Positions 48,086-58,777 of a stretch of DNA of 64,000 nucleotides are shown one piece after another. The number at the start of each line of letters is the position of its first letter. Within the stretch, counting starts at the first letter, position 1. The notes below the pieces were generated by a model. The model was not told where the DNA came from and did no database searches. It saw only the letters and a list, made by a program, of their open reading frames with translations. The DNA is taken from positions 62,001 through 126,000 of the forward strand of contig NZ_SNYW01000013.1 of the NCBI RefSeq assembly GCF_004363235.1. Reading direction: 5' to 3'. This stretch comes from Dongia mobilis. Lineage in GTDB: Bacteria; Pseudomonadota; Alphaproteobacteria; Dongiales; Dongiaceae. Both the position numbers and the translations under genes were made by a program.

Positions 48086-49540
48086 ATGCTGACCACGCAC
48101 CCCTTCGATGACGACCATTTGAAGGAAGAGTGCGGCATTGTCGGCATTTTCGGGGTCGACGAAGCCGCCACCCGCACCGTCCTCGGTCTCCACGCTCTGC
48201 AGCATCGCGGGCAGGAAGCCGCCGGCATCGTCGCCCATGACGGCGAGAGCTTCCACGCCCATCGCGCCATGGGCCATGTAGCCGACAATTTCTCGGCGGA
48301 AAGCGTCGTCGGCCAGTTGGCGGGCCGCGCCGCGATCGGCCATGTGCGCTATTCGACCACCGGCGAGACGGCGCTCAGGAACGTGCAGCCCTTCTTTGCC
48401 GAGCTTGCCTTCGGCGGCATTGCCGTCGCCCATAACGGCAACCTCACCAATGCCTCCGCCATCCGCCGCGAACTGGTCAAGCGCGGCTCGATCTTCCAGG
48501 CTTCCTCGGATACCGAGGTCATTCCGCATCTGATGGCGACCCATCTCAGGGGCAATGTGGTCGACCGCCTGATCAATGCCTTGCATCAGGTCGAGGGCGC
48601 CTATTCGCTGGTCGTTCTCGCCAAGGACATGGTGATTGGCGTGCGCGATCCCTTGGGCGTACGACCGCTCGTACTTGGCAAGCTCGGTGACGGCTACATC
48701 CTCGCCTCGGAGACCTGCGCCCTCGATATCGTCAGCGCCGACTATGTGCGCGATATCGAGGCGGGCGAGATGGTCATCCTGGACGGCAAGGGCGTCACCT
48801 CGCTCCGGCCCTTCTCGCCGGCGCCGCACCGCTTCTGCGTGTTCGAATACATCTATTTCGCCCGGCCGGATTCGGTCATGGAGGGGCGCAGCGTCTATGA
48901 CGCCAGGAAGGCGATCGGCGCCGAACTCGCCCGCGAGGCCGCGGTCGCCGCCGATGTCGTCATTCCGGTGCCGGATTCCGGCGTGCCGGCGGCACTGGGT
49001 TATGCCGAGGGTTCCGGCATTCCCTTCGAATACGGCATCATCCGCAATCATTATGTCGGCCGAACTTTCATCGAGCCGACCGACCAGATCCGGCATCTCG
49101 GCGTCAAGCTGAAGCACAATGCCAACCGCGCCAAGGTGGCCGGCAAGAAGATCATCCTGGTCGACGATTCGATCGTGCGCGGCACCACCTCGAAGAAGAT
49201 CGTCGAGATGATGCGCCAGGCGGGTGCCACCGAGGTGCATATGCGCATCTCGAGCCCGCCCACCTCGCATTCCTGCTTCTACGGCATCGACACGCCGGAA
49301 CGCAGCAAACTGCTGGCGGCACAGATGAGTGTCGACGAGATGGCCCGCTTCATCGGCGCCGACAGCCTCGCCTTCATCTCGCTGGACGGACTTTACCGCG
49401 CCATGGGCCACAAGGGCCGCGATGCCGCGGCTCCGCAATATTGCGACGCCTGCTTCACCGGCGACTACCCGACCGAATTGACGGATCACAGCAACGAGAA
49501 AGTGGCCCAGTTGTCGCTGCTGGCGGAAAAGAGCGCATGA
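48086..49540 (+). CDS. purF: amidophosphoribosyltransferase
   Basis: 484-aa first enzyme of purine synthesis, making phosphoribosylamine from PRPP and glutamine. The class II glutaminase nucleophile Cys is in KEECGIVGIFG, exposed after removal of a short propeptide; HRGQEAAGI and GHVRYSTTG follow. The PRPP loop is ILVDDSIVRGTTS. It sits 36 bases after cvpA, and its ATGA overlaps the SDR start. Confidence 0.96.
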   Translation: MLTTHPFDDDHLKEECGIVGIFGVDEAATRTVLGLHALQHRGQEAAGIVAHDGESFHAHRAMGHVADNFSAESVVGQLAGRAAIGHVRYSTTGETALRNVQPFFAELAFGGIAVAHNGNLTNASAIRRELVKRGSIFQASSDTEVIPHLMATHLRGNVVDRLINALHQVEGAYSLVVLAKDMVIGVRDPLGVRPLVLGKLGDGYILASETCALDIVSADYVRDIEAGEMVILDGKGVTSLRPFSPAPHRFCVFEYIYFARPDSVMEGRSVYDARKAIGAELAREAAVAADVVIPVPDSGVPAALGYAEGSGIPFEYGIIRNHYVGRTFIEPTDQIRHLGVKLKHNANRAKVAGKKIILVDDSIVRGTTSKKIVEMMRQAGATEVHMRISSPPTSHSCFYGIDTPERSKLLAAQMSVDEMARFIGADSLAFISLDGLYRAMGHKGRDAAAPQYCDACFTGDYPTELTDHSNEKVAQLSLLAEKSA

Positions 49541-50259
49541 GCCAGGGCAATTCGGGGCGACTCGCCGGCCGCATCGCGCTGGTGACCGGGGCTTCGCGCG
49601 GGCTTGGCGCCGCCATCGCCCGCGCCTATGCGCGGGAAGGCGCCGATCTGGTCCTGACCGCCCGCACCGTGGGCGGGCTGGAGGAACTCGACGACGAGAT
49701 CCGCAAGATCAACGGCAAGACCAGCCTGCTGGTGCCGCTCGACCTGAAGGACGGCGAGGCCGTCGACCGGCTGGGTGCCGCCCTCTACGAACGCTATGGC
49801 CGCCTCGACGTGCTGGTGGGCAATGCCGGCCAGTTGGGCACCCTGTCGCCGCTCGGCCATATCAAGCCGGCGGAGTGGCAGGACGTCATCGACGTCAACC
49901 TGACCGCCAATTGGCGCCTGATCCGCTCGCTGGACCCGTTGCTGCGTCAATCGCCGGCTGGCCGTGTCATCTTCGTCACCTCGGGCGCGGCGCGGGGTCC
50001 GCGCGCCTATTGGGGGACCTATGCCGTCTCCAAGGCGGCACTGGAGATGCTGGCCGGCATCTATGCCCGGGAAGTCGAACAGAGCAATCTGCGCGTCAAC
50101 CTGATCGATCCCGGCCGCGCCCGCACGCGCATGCGCGCCAGAGCCTATCCCGGCGAGGATCCGATGTCGCTCAAGGCGCCGGACGAGATCACGCAGGCCT
50201 TCGTCGACCTAGCCAGCGCGGATTTTTCCGGCAACGGCCAGCTGGTGATGGCGCAATAG
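49537..50259 (+). CDS. SDR family oxidoreductase
   Basis: 240-aa short-chain dehydrogenase. The NAD(P) motif is TGASRGLG, NAG appears in VGNAGQLG, and the catalytic Ser-Tyr-Lys is visible as VTSGAA and YAVSK. The substrate is unknown. Placement directly after purF, with a 4-base overlap, is common in alphaproteobacteria. ATG 49537 matches the coupling; upstream in-frame starts fall inside purF. Confidence 0.9.
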   Translation: MSQGNSGRLAGRIALVTGASRGLGAAIARAYAREGADLVLTARTVGGLEELDDEIRKINGKTSLLVPLDLKDGEAVDRLGAALYERYGRLDVLVGNAGQLGTLSPLGHIKPAEWQDVIDVNLTANWRLIRSLDPLLRQSPAGRVIFVTSGAARGPRAYWGTYAVSKAALEMLAGIYAREVEQSNLRVNLIDPGRARTRMRARAYPGEDPMSLKAPDEITQAFVDLASADFSGNGQLVMAQ

Positions 50260-50372
50260 CCGCGCCAGCCCGCGAACATGCCCGCCTGCGATCGTGCCGA
50301 TCACTGCGATGGCAAGTCATGCTATAGTGGCATTGGCCGCTTGTCGCCGGCCGAACTCGACCGGGCAAGACC

Positions 50373-50903
50373 ATGACCACCGAGGAGCAATTCCCCGAAT
50401 TCAGCAACAGCCCGGACGGCATAACTTCGCCGCGGATTCGCCGTCTGCTGGACTACTGGTACAGCAAGCGGCATGGCAACGCCTTGCCACGGCGCGACGA
50501 TATCGACCCCGGCGAGATCCGCGACCTGCTGCCCAACCTCGTGCTGGTGGATATCGAGCAGCCCTTCCGCATCCGCTATCGTCTGGTCGGTACGCGGGTC
50601 GCCGATTTCAATCGGATCGATTTTACCGGGCGCTATCTCGACGAACTGCGTTGGGATGGACAGGGGCGCTATACCCGCGCCTACCAGCTGGCCAGCACGG
50701 CGCGGGAACCGGTCTTCGGGTTCGATTCATGGCCGCTGGCCCGCGACCATACCGGCCGCAGCGAGATTGTGCTGCTGCCGCTGTCCGCCGACGGCAAACG
50801 GGTCGACCGCTGCATCGGGCTGGAGGATTTCCTGTTCCCGGAACACCAGTTGCTGAAGCAGGATTATCTGGAAACCGAGCGCGATACTGGCCGCAATTCC
50901 TGA
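50373..50903 (+). CDS. PAS domain protein (PAS_5 family)
   Basis: 176-aa cytoplasmic protein with a single PAS-like domain of the type frequent in alphaproteobacteria (LLDYWYSKRHGNALPRRDDI, DLLPNLVLVDIE, FRIRYRLVGTRV). No output domain is attached, so it probably acts through partners or binds a ligand alone. The 113-base gap before it holds no feature I recognise. It is convergent with the pterin dehydratase gene (2 bases apart). Confidence 0.8.
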   Translation: MTTEEQFPEFSNSPDGITSPRIRRLLDYWYSKRHGNALPRRDDIDPGEIRDLLPNLVLVDIEQPFRIRYRLVGTRVADFNRIDFTGRYLDELRWDGQGRYTRAYQLASTAREPVFGFDSWPLARDHTGRSEIVLLPLSADGKRVDRCIGLEDFLFPEHQLLKQDYLETERDTGRNS

Positions 50904-50905
50904 CA

Positions 50906-51193
50906 TCAGGCGATGGCATCGATATCGCGGGCCAGCCGAAGGTCGCGCGCACTCAGGCCACGGCAGTCATGGGTCGTGAGCCGGATCGAGACGCGGTTAT
51001 AGACATTCGACCATTCCGGATGATGGTCCTGTGCTTCGGCCAGCAGGGCAACGCGGCTCATGAAGGCCCAGGCTTCGCTGAAATTGCGGAACCTGAAGTC
51101 GCGCTGCAAGGCGGTGCGGTCCGCGCTCACCTGCCAATGCCCGAGTTCCTGGGCGGCGGCGGCGATCTCGCTGTCGGTCAGTCTGGCAATCAT
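50906..51193 (-). CDS. phhB: 4a-hydroxytetrahydrobiopterin dehydratase
   Basis: 95-aa pterin-4a-carbinolamine dehydratase that regenerates the pterin cofactor. The active-site segment [20 protein letters not shown] holds the catalytic histidines. ATG 51193 has GAGG 6 bases upstream and gives the family length; open reading continues upstream but without supporting features. No phenylalanine hydroxylase gene is nearby. Confidence 0.92.
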   Translation of the reverse strand: MIARLTDSEIAAAAQELGHWQVSADRTALQRDFRFRNFSEAWAFMSRVALLAEAQDHHPEWSNVYNRVSIRLTTHDCRGLSARDLRLARDIDAIA

Positions 51194-51218
51194 GTGCACC
51201 TCATGTTTGTTTGCGGCA

Positions 51219-51818
51219 TCAGCGCATGAGCGGACCGAGATGCTGGCTGATGCGCTGCTCCAGCCGTGCATCGAGATCCTTCATGGCGGCATCCAGCATG
51301 TTGTAGAGTACCGCCTCGCGCTGGTTGAGGGTCAGGTCCTCGAGTACCGTCTGGCTGCGCGTGACGCGCTCGGTCAGCGTGCCACTTACGCCAATGACCG
51401 GGTTGAAGGCGGTGATCCTGACCTCCAGCGCCAGATCATAGCGGTCGGATTGTTCCTTGCGCAGCGCCGCGTCTAGGCCACTCGATCGCGGCAGCGGCGT
51501 CCGGATCGCCCGTGCCTCGACGATCGTCACATCGGCCTGGCCGCGGATACCAACGGCACGCAGCCGATCCCCCGCCCATTGATTGACCGCCGCCGCCGGG
51601 GATTGCGGAAACTCGGCACTGACATCCTCGGCGCCGCTGGGCAGGGCAGCCGCCGGCTCCGTCTCGACCTGCACGGACGCCACATCGAGGGAAATGGCTG
51701 GCCGATGCTGGAATGTCATGTCGGCGAATTTCTGGCGGTTGGGCGGTGCGTCGCAGGCCGCGAGAAGAAGCAGCGACAGGGCGCCAAGACAGATGCTAAA
51801 TGATTGGAATGTATTCAT
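51219..51818 (-). CDS. putative lipoprotein of unknown function
   Basis: 199 aa. The signal peptide ends in a clear lipobox (LLLLAAC, Cys near 22), so it is probably lipid-anchored. The mature part has no domain I know; a segment near [20 protein letters not shown] recurs in alphaproteobacterial lipoproteins. ATG 51818 has GGGAGG 5 bases upstream. It is 25 bases from the pterin dehydratase gene on the same strand and divergent from the next gene. Confidence 0.8.
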   Translation of the reverse strand: MNTFQSFSICLGALSLLLLAACDAPPNRQKFADMTFQHRPAISLDVASVQVETEPAAALPSGAEDVSAEFPQSPAAAVNQWAGDRLRAVGIRGQADVTIVEARAIRTPLPRSSGLDAALRKEQSDRYDLALEVRITAFNPVIGVSGTLTERVTRSQTVLEDLTLNQREAVLYNMLDAAMKDLDARLEQRISQHLGPLMR

Positions 51819-51899
51819 TTTTCCTCCCGTTCCGGGGATTTCACTTGGGGGCGAGAGTGCCAGCGGCAGCGCCCTGAGGCAAGCAAGGCAAACATGCGA

Positions 51900-51918
51900 T
51901 TGCAAATCATTTGCAAAT
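51900..51918. promoter_or_regulatory. repeated TTGCAAAT motif in divergent promoter
   Basis: TTGCAAAT occurs at 51900-51907 and 51911-51918, 11 bases apart (one helix turn). TGCAAAT-C-ATTTGCA (51901-51915) is also a perfect inverted repeat and ATTTGCAAAT (51909-51918) a palindrome. The site lies in the 161-base gap between the lipoprotein and the next gene, and is far more AT-rich than its surroundings. Confidence 0.5.
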
Positions 51919-51979
51919 AAATCTGGACAGCATTAGACTGCCCGCCATATCCAAAACCATCCAAAGCCGCCCCCCGCTC

Positions 51980-52510
51980 ATGACCGCCAACGACAATCAC
52001 TGCGCCGATCCGGACCTTCGCGACACCACGGAAAAGCCGGCCGAGACCTGTATCGAGCAACTCGGCTTTGCCAGCCAGTTCGTCATCTGGGTTGCGCGCG
52101 CCTGGGTAACGGCCCTGAAGAGCGAGCGGGATTTCGCCGTCGTGAGCGGTGGCACCTTCCTGCAGCTCGGCCTCGATGCGGCCGAGGGCGCCCTCGACGA
52201 GTTCTTTCTGGTGGTCGCCCATTCGGCCAACCGGCAGATCGATATCCGCTGTCTGAAATGCCGTCAGGTCAGCCCGGACGAGTTGGTGTTCCACCGCGCC
52301 GTTGCAGCCGCGCAGAACGGGCTTGCCTTTCAGGCCTATCATGAACTGCGCTGCTGGCTGGCGCCGGCTGCCGCGCGTCTGGCCTTCGCGCCCCTGATGC
52401 GGCTCGGGATGGCCCTGGCGCGCGGCAAGCTGCTGCTCCCTGCCCCCGCGCCGGAAACCGCATCATCGGCGCTGCCAGATTTGCCGATGCCATCCCGCAG
52501 CCTGCATTGA
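51980..52510 (+). CDS. conserved hypothetical protein with CxxC motif
   Basis: 176-aa soluble protein of unknown function. I have a recollection of similar proteins in Rhodospirillales with the pattern FxSQFVIWxARxWV and a short IRCLKCRQVSPDE segment containing Cys-x2-Cys, possibly a metal or disulfide site. The last 60 residues are Ala/Pro/Leu-rich. No signal peptide. ATG 51980 is chosen; an in-frame ATG at 51911 would overlap the repeated motif region. Confidence 0.6.
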   Translation: MTANDNHCADPDLRDTTEKPAETCIEQLGFASQFVIWVARAWVTALKSERDFAVVSGGTFLQLGLDAAEGALDEFFLVVAHSANRQIDIRCLKCRQVSPDELVFHRAVAAAQNGLAFQAYHELRCWLAPAAARLAFAPLMRLGMALARGKLLLPAPAPETASSALPDLPMPSRSLH

Positions 52511-52726
52511 TACATGAACACCTGCCGGCATTTGTGCCCATCTTCCTAATGCGGCTGCATCCTTTAACAGCAAGAAACTATTAACCTTGCGCTTTGACAT
52601 CCGGGCGGCCACCATTCCGCCCGGTCGCGCAAGCAATCTGCGTCCGGGGCCGCCGCCGCGAATTCGCGGTGCGCCAAATATCTGCCCTTGTTGTCACTGC
52701 CGGAACCACCGCACAGGTCTTGCCTG
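52511..52726. other. 216-base gap upstream of histidine kinase
   Basis: AT-rich in the first 80 bases (two TTAA tetramers 13 bases apart at about 52564-52584). No RNA, terminator or clear promoter was recognised. Confidence 0.3.
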
Positions 52727-54475
52727 ATGAGTCTCGTCGCCGAGCATGAGACATCTCCGATCGGCCCCGATTCGGATGATCTGCAGCAAGGGAACGCAAG
52801 TGAACCGCGCCACAGCCTGATGCTACTGATCGCCGTGCCGATCGTGACCCTGGTCATCGGCGTTCTTGCCACTGTGGTGATCTATGGCGAGCTGCGCCAA
52901 CGGGCCGACGCGGTCTGGCTTGGCAACGTTGAAGGCGCGCTGGCACGGCTCGACGACGCCTTTTCCGACCTGGTGAGCGCCGAGATGGTGCCGCTGCGCA
53001 CCATGACCGGCCTGTTCCTGGGTTCCGAGAGCGTCACGGCCGAGGAATTCCAGCGCGTCGTCGACGGCATGTCGCGCAACGGGACCGCCAACCGGCAGGT
53101 GGCCCTGGCCTATCTGGAGGAAATGCCGGATGGCGGGCATCGCCTGGCACTGGATGCCGGCCTCCCTCGTTTCGGTGACATCGCGCGGGACGCGGCGCAG
53201 TGGCCGGGACTGGCTGCCGCTGCCGCGCTTGCCCAGGCGCAGCCGCATCACATTCTGCTCAGCCCCGAGCCGCTCTTCAATGACGGCACGTTCGACCGGT
53301 TCGGCCTGGTCCTGGCACTCGACCAGGGTTCGATGAAGGGGTTGCTGGTCGCCCCGCTGGAGCTCGAAAGGCTGCGCGCCAGGTTTGTCGAGCAACGCGT
53401 TCCCGGCGATCTGTTCCTTGACCTGTCGGTGCGCCCGGACAACGCGACGCGGACCTGGTCGGTTTCCCGCACGGGCGATGCCGTGCCGGCGGCCGGGGCG
53501 GAGCAGGTCCACCGTGCCGTCTCACTTGCCGGCAGCGATTGGATGCTGCTCTGGCATGTGTCGGACAGGTTCCAGGGTGGGCCGGATCGCAGTTTCCCGC
53601 ACGCCGTCCTGGTCGGCGGTCTCAGTTTCTCGCTGATGGGCGCCCTGCTGTTCCTTCTGGCAATCTACGAGATCCGGCGCGAGCGCAGCCAGACGCTGAT
53701 GGCGCAGCGCACTGCCGCACTGTTCCAGCGACACGCGGTCGAACTGGCTCTGGCCCGCGACAGCGCCGAGCGGGCGAACCGCGCAAAATCCGAATTCCTG
53801 GCCAATATGAGCCACGAATTGCGGACCCCGCTCAATGCCATCATCGGCTTTTCCGACATGGTGCGCCTCGGCTTGTGCGGACAGCTTGCCAACCAGCGGC
53901 AGCAGGAATGCATGCAGCACATTGCCGAAAGCGGCGCCCATCTGCAGCACCTGATCAGCGACCTGCTTGACACGGCCCGCATCGAGAGCGGGCAGATCGA
54001 GTTGAACGAGGAGCCCCTGGATGCAGCGGCGATCGCGCGCGAGGCGGCCGCGTTCCTGCAACCGGAAGCCGCCAAGAGGGGTATCGGAATAGAGCTGGAT
54101 GTGGGCAACCATCTGCCGGTCTGGCAGGCCGACCGCCGCGCCGCCCTGCAGATTCTCACCAATCTGCTCGGCAATGCGGTCAAGTTCTCGCCAGCCAACG
54201 GCGTGGTCGCGATGCGTCTGCAGCGCCTGCCCGATGACGGCCTCGGCATCGACATCGTGGATCAGGGGCCGGGAATCGATGCGTCAACCCAGGCGCGCAT
54301 CTTCGAGCGCTTTGCGCGCGGTGACCCGATGATATCGCGCGAAACCGACGGGCTGGGCCTCGGCTTGTGGATCGTCAAGAGCCTGGTAGAATTGCATCGC
54401 GGCCGGATTGATATCGAAAGCGCGCCGGGCCGGGGAACCACGGCTCGCCTTGGATTCCCGCCGCCCAGTATCTAG
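52727..54475 (+). CDS. CHASE-domain sensor histidine kinase
   Basis: 582-aa membrane sensor. A transmembrane helix ([20 protein letters not shown], near 34) precedes a periplasmic CHASE-like domain, a second helix ([20 protein letters not shown], about 300), then HisKA with [14 protein letters not shown] (phospho-His) and a HATPase with N-box [17 protein letters not shown] and [13 protein letters not shown]. No response regulator is adjacent, so it is an orphan kinase. It overlaps the hslO 3' end by 4 bases tail to tail. ATG 52727 is used; a TTG 13 codons upstream is also open. Confidence 0.9.
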   Translation: MSLVAEHETSPIGPDSDDLQQGNASEPRHSLMLLIAVPIVTLVIGVLATVVIYGELRQRADAVWLGNVEGALARLDDAFSDLVSAEMVPLRTMTGLFLGSESVTAEEFQRVVDGMSRNGTANRQVALAYLEEMPDGGHRLALDAGLPRFGDIARDAAQWPGLAAAAALAQAQPHHILLSPEPLFNDGTFDRFGLVLALDQGSMKGLLVAPLELERLRARFVEQRVPGDLFLDLSVRPDNATRTWSVSRTGDAVPAAGAEQVHRAVSLAGSDWMLLWHVSDRFQGGPDRSFPHAVLVGGLSFSLMGALLFLLAIYEIRRERSQTLMAQRTAALFQRHAVELALARDSAERANRAKSEFLANMSHELRTPLNAIIGFSDMVRLGLCGQLANQRQQECMQHIAESGAHLQHLISDLLDTARIESGQIELNEEPLDAAAIAREAAAFLQPEAAKRGIGIELDVGNHLPVWQADRRAALQILTNLLGNAVKFSPANGVVAMRLQRLPDDGLGIDIVDQGPGIDASTQARIFERFARGDPMISRETDGLGLGLWIVKSLVELHRGRIDIESAPGRGTTARLGFPPPSI

Positions 54476-55410
54476 CCGGCAGTGCCGCCCGGTCCTGCCA
54501 GGATAGCGGTCAGCGGAAAGCGATAGGTCGAATTGCAGAACTCGCAGGTGACGTCGAGCGCACCGTCGATCGCGAGGTCATGCAGTTCCTCCGGGGCCAG
54601 GGAATAAAGGACGCGCTCGACGCGCTCGGCCGAACAGCGGCAGCGCGCCTGCAGGGCGTGGCCCGGAAAGACGCGCACGCCGTCCTCGTGGAACAGGCGA
54701 TAGAGCAGGTCCGTGAAACCGACTGCCGGCCCGGTCAGTTCGTCATCGCGGGCACTCGCCATCAGGACCATGGCGCGGCGCCAGGCATCCTCCTCGTCCA
54801 GGTCGCCACCTCCGCCCGGGGTGCCACCCTCGCTCGGCACGCGCTGCAGCATGATGGCGCCCGCGCGCCAGCCGCCGGCATGGCGCTCGACCGCCAATTT
54901 GAAGCCCGCCTGCATCTGCTCCGACTGGCGGAAATAGTGGTGGATGCACTCGACCAGATCCGGCCCGTCCAGCTCGACAATGCCCTGATAGCGATCGGCA
55001 TGATCGCCCTGATCGACGGTGAAGGCGAGATAGCCGCCACCGGTGAGGCGCGGGAGGCTGGCCTGTTCCGGCGGAATCGCCGCCACCGCATCGGCATCGA
55101 ACTGGGCATAGCCGCGTATGTCGCCATCCGAGGTGACGTCGGCAACCATGAGGCGGAGCGCGCCGTTGCCCTTGGTCTGCAGGGTAAAGACGCCGTCATA
55201 CTTCAGCATCGCCGCGAGCGTCGCCGCCAGCACCATCATTTCGGCAAGCTGACGGGCAACCGGCAGGGGATAGGCGTGTCTGGCGATAATCTCGCTGGCG
55301 GCACGATCGATGCGCACCATGCGGCCGCGCACGCCATGACCCTCGATCTGGAATGGCTGCACGAAATCGCTGGCGGGGATGAAGCTCCCGGGATCTGCCA
55401 TGTCCGACAT
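54472..55410 (-). CDS. hslO: Hsp33 family redox-regulated chaperone
   Basis: 312-aa holdase activated by oxidative unfolding. The N-terminal domain is followed by the C-terminal zinc-binding redox switch with four cysteines, CRCSAERV and CEFC. The length is normal. It is the third gene of argD-argF-hslO (9-base gap after argF) and converges on the histidine kinase with a 4-base overlap. Confidence 0.93.
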   Translation of the reverse strand: MSDMADPGSFIPASDFVQPFQIEGHGVRGRMVRIDRAASEIIARHAYPLPVARQLAEMMVLAATLAAMLKYDGVFTLQTKGNGALRLMVADVTSDGDIRGYAQFDADAVAAIPPEQASLPRLTGGGYLAFTVDQGDHADRYQGIVELDGPDLVECIHHYFRQSEQMQAGFKLAVERHAGGWRAGAIMLQRVPSEGGTPGGGGDLDEEDAWRRAMVLMASARDDELTGPAVGFTDLLYRLFHEDGVRVFPGHALQARCRCSAERVERVLYSLAPEELHDLAIDGALDVTCEFCNSTYRFPLTAILAGPGGTAG

Positions 55411-55419
55411 ACTAGACGA

Positions 55420-56346
<927 letters not shown>

Positions 56347-56348
56347 GA

Positions 56349-57527
56349 TCAGGCAGCCTTGGCTTCGGCCGCGGCGGCGGCCAGCATGTCGATGGCGGAA
56401 TCCACTTCCGCATGGGTGACGATCAGCGGCGGCAACAGGCGCAGCACGTTGTCCCCGGCAGCGACCGTCAGCAGACCGAGGCCCCGCAGCTGGGTGACGA
56501 GGTCGGTATTGGTAATGCCGTCGGCGCATTTCAGGCCGCGCATCAGGCCCTTGCCGCGCAGGCCGACGAAGGTCGCCGGGAACCGGCGCAGCAATTCATG
56601 GATGCGGGCATCGAGATGTGCGGCGACTGCATTGACCTGGTCGAGGAAGCCGGGCGCCAGGATCACGTCGAGAACCGCGTTGCCGATTGCCATGGCGAGC
56701 GGGTTGCCGCCGAAGGTGGTGCCATGCGCGCCCGGCTGGAAGGCCGCCGCGACCCGGTCGGTCGCAAGGCAGACGCCGAGCGGAAAGCCGCCGCCGATGC
56801 CCTTCGCCGTCGCCAGGATGTCGGGCGCGATACCGGCCCATTCATGGGCGAAGAACCTGCCGGTACGGCCGACACCGCATTGCACCTCGTCGAACATGAG
56901 AAGCAGGCCGAATTCGTCGCAGACCTTGCGCAGGCCCTGAAGGAACTCGATTTCGGCGGCGCGCATACCGCCCTCGCCCTGCACCGGCTCGACCAGGATC
57001 GCCGCCGTTTCCGGCCCGATCTTGGCGCGCACCTCGTTGAGATTGCCGAAAGCGCAATGGTCGAAGCCCTCCACTGCCGGGGCATAGCCCTTGGAATATT
57101 TCTCGTTCCCGGCGGCGGCCAGCGCCGTCAGGGTGCGGCCGTGGAACGAACCTTCGAAGGCGATCACCCGATAACGGTTGGGATCGCCGAAATCGTCGTG
57201 ATACTTCCGGATCAGCTTCACGCCGCATTCGACCGCCTCGACGCCGGAATTGGCGAAGAAGACCTTGTCGGCGAAGGTGGCGGCCGCCAGTCGCTCGGCA
57301 AGGCGCTCCTGCCCCGGTATCCGATAGAGATTCGAGGTATGCCAAAGTTTCCGGCCCTGCTCGATCAGCGCCTCAACCAGATGCGGGTGGCTGTGACCGA
57401 GGGCGTTCACCGCGATGCCGCTGGCGAAATCCAGGAATCGTCGACCGTCCGCCGTGAAGAGATAGACCCCCTCGCCCCGCTCGAAAGCAAGGTCGCAACG
57501 GCCATAGGTCTGCATCAGCGCATTCAT
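56349..57527 (-). CDS. argD: acetylornithine/succinyldiaminopimelate transaminase
   Basis: 392-aa class III PLP aminotransferase. The PLP Lys is in ATAKGIGGGFPLG, with the upstream FDEVQCGVGRTG acidic pair; the N-terminal SGIAVNALGHSHP is typical of ArgD. It forms N-acetylornithine for arginine and can serve lysine synthesis. ATG 57527 has GAGG 7 bases upstream. It heads argD-argF-hslO. Confidence 0.95.
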   Translation of the reverse strand: MNALMQTYGRCDLAFERGEGVYLFTADGRRFLDFASGIAVNALGHSHPHLVEALIEQGRKLWHTSNLYRIPGQERLAERLAAATFADKVFFANSGVEAVECGVKLIRKYHDDFGDPNRYRVIAFEGSFHGRTLTALAAAGNEKYSKGYAPAVEGFDHCAFGNLNEVRAKIGPETAAILVEPVQGEGGMRAAEIEFLQGLRKVCDEFGLLLMFDEVQCGVGRTGRFFAHEWAGIAPDILATAKGIGGGFPLGVCLATDRVAAAFQPGAHGTTFGGNPLAMAIGNAVLDVILAPGFLDQVNAVAAHLDARIHELLRRFPATFVGLRGKGLMRGLKCADGITNTDLVTQLRGLGLLTVAAGDNVLRLLPPLIVTHAEVDSAIDMLAAAAAEAKAA

Positions 57528-57550
57528 GGACAGCCTCTTCGGGTGATGGC

Positions 57551-57567
57551 CCGGGCGCAACGCCCGG
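57551..57567 (-). other. GC hairpin in argD leader
   Basis: Perfect 7-bp stem CCGGGCG-CAA-CGCCCGG, 24 bases before the argD start, with GGGCC/GGCCC arms next to it. There is no leader peptide rich in Arg codons and no T-run, so attenuation is unproven. The whole 455-base stretch 57528-57982 has no other gene that I recognise. Confidence 0.35.
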
Positions 57568-57753
57568 TGAAATGGGCCCAACAAGGCCCGGGAAAGCGGC
57601 GACTATCGGGAGATGCCTCCCGACTGTCAACCGCAGGCGAAAGATGCGTTCGGAGTATCAGGGCACGGCTCCGGCCGAGGTGTTCGGCCTCGATGGAATC
57701 CTCTTTTTGATCAACGGCATATCCGGGTTCGCACAGGGCATCGCACAAGCTTG

Positions 57754-57780
57754 AAAAACCCCGCCGACCGATCCGGTGGG
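57754..57780 (-). terminator. possible terminator of ABC-2 permease operon
   Basis: On the minus strand an imperfect 7-bp GC-rich stem (57780-57774 with 57766-57760, one mismatch) is followed by GTTTTTC. It lies about 200 bases beyond the permease stop at 57983, so the assignment is uncertain. Confidence 0.35.
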
Positions 57781-57982
57781 CAGGGCGATTTGACTTAACG
57801 AGAACGGGAACTAGCGGCTGCTAGGCCATCCGGTTCGCGCGACAAGTCGATCGCTCCGCACCAAGGGGCGGAGACGACGTCGTTCGCGGATGATGGTGTA
57901 AGCAGCCGACATGGCGGCGACCCTAGGGGACTATCGCCGGGCGGTCAAGTTCGGCCGCGGCAAGCTCTCAGGACATCAGATA

Positions 57983-58777
57983 TCAGGGTTTCAGGCGATA
58001 GCCGCGCCGCAACCAGACCCAGGCGAGGACAAAGAGCGCCAGATTGACCGCGACCAGCACCACCGCCCCTTTCCCCAGCGACGCCGCGGCCTCGCCGCTG
58101 ACGCCGTAGCGGAACCCGTCGATGACATAGAAGACCGGGTTGAACAGCAGCAGCGCCTGGCCCAGCGCCGGCAGATCCTGGACGCGGTAGAAGAGGCCCG
58201 AGAGAAAGGCCAGCGGCAGCAGCAGAAAAGTATGGATGGCGGCATAGGAATCCCACTTCTCGGCCCAGATGCCGACCAGTATGCCGATGAGGCTGTGCAG
58301 CACCGTGCCCATGAGCCCGAAGAAGACCAGCGCCAGCGGGTCGTGCAGCCCCAGAGGGGCGAACAGCAGGGCGGCGATGGCGACGGCGGCACCCACCACC
58401 CAGCCGGCGGCGCAGGCGCCGCCGAGATAACCCAGCACCCGCTCGATCGGCGAGAGCGGCGCCATCAGGAGATCGGCGATCACCCGCTCGTGCTTGTCGA
58501 AGATGAGCGAGCCGCAGGCATTCTCGAACGCCTTTTCACAGGCGACAAAGACGACCAGTCCCGGCGCGATGAAAGCCAGCATCGCCGCGGCCCCGCCGGC
58601 GCCGATGGTTGACCAGGCAAGGTGAAAGATGGCGAGATAGAGCAGCGCGGAGACGATCGGCCCGAGGAGCTGGTAGTTGTAATCCTTGAGGCCGCGCCGA
58701 CCCTCGCGCCAAGCCAGCGTGGCGAGACCCAGCCAGTTGACGGCACCAAAACGCCGCGGCTGCGCCAGAAGGCTCAT
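57983..58777 (-). CDS. ABC-2 type transporter permease (second of a pair)
   Basis: 264-aa inner-membrane protein with six hydrophobic segments of the ABC-2/polysaccharide or drug export type. It is paralogous to the gene upstream: both have NWxGLA, LxPLSPxExxLG, LAFLSGxFY and NPxFYxIDGFRYG. ATG 58777 overlaps the upstream stop by 4 bases (ATGA). No ATPase gene is nearby. Confidence 0.87.
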   Translation of the reverse strand: MSLLAQPRRFGAVNWLGLATLAWREGRRGLKDYNYQLLGPIVSALLYLAIFHLAWSTIGAGGAAAMLAFIAPGLVVFVACEKAFENACGSLIFDKHERVIADLLMAPLSPIERVLGYLGGACAAGWVVGAAVAIAALLFAPLGLHDPLALVFFGLMGTVLHSLIGILVGIWAEKWDSYAAIHTFLLLPLAFLSGLFYRVQDLPALGQALLLFNPVFYVIDGFRYGVSGEAAASLGKGAVVLVAVNLALFVLAWVWLRRGYRLKP

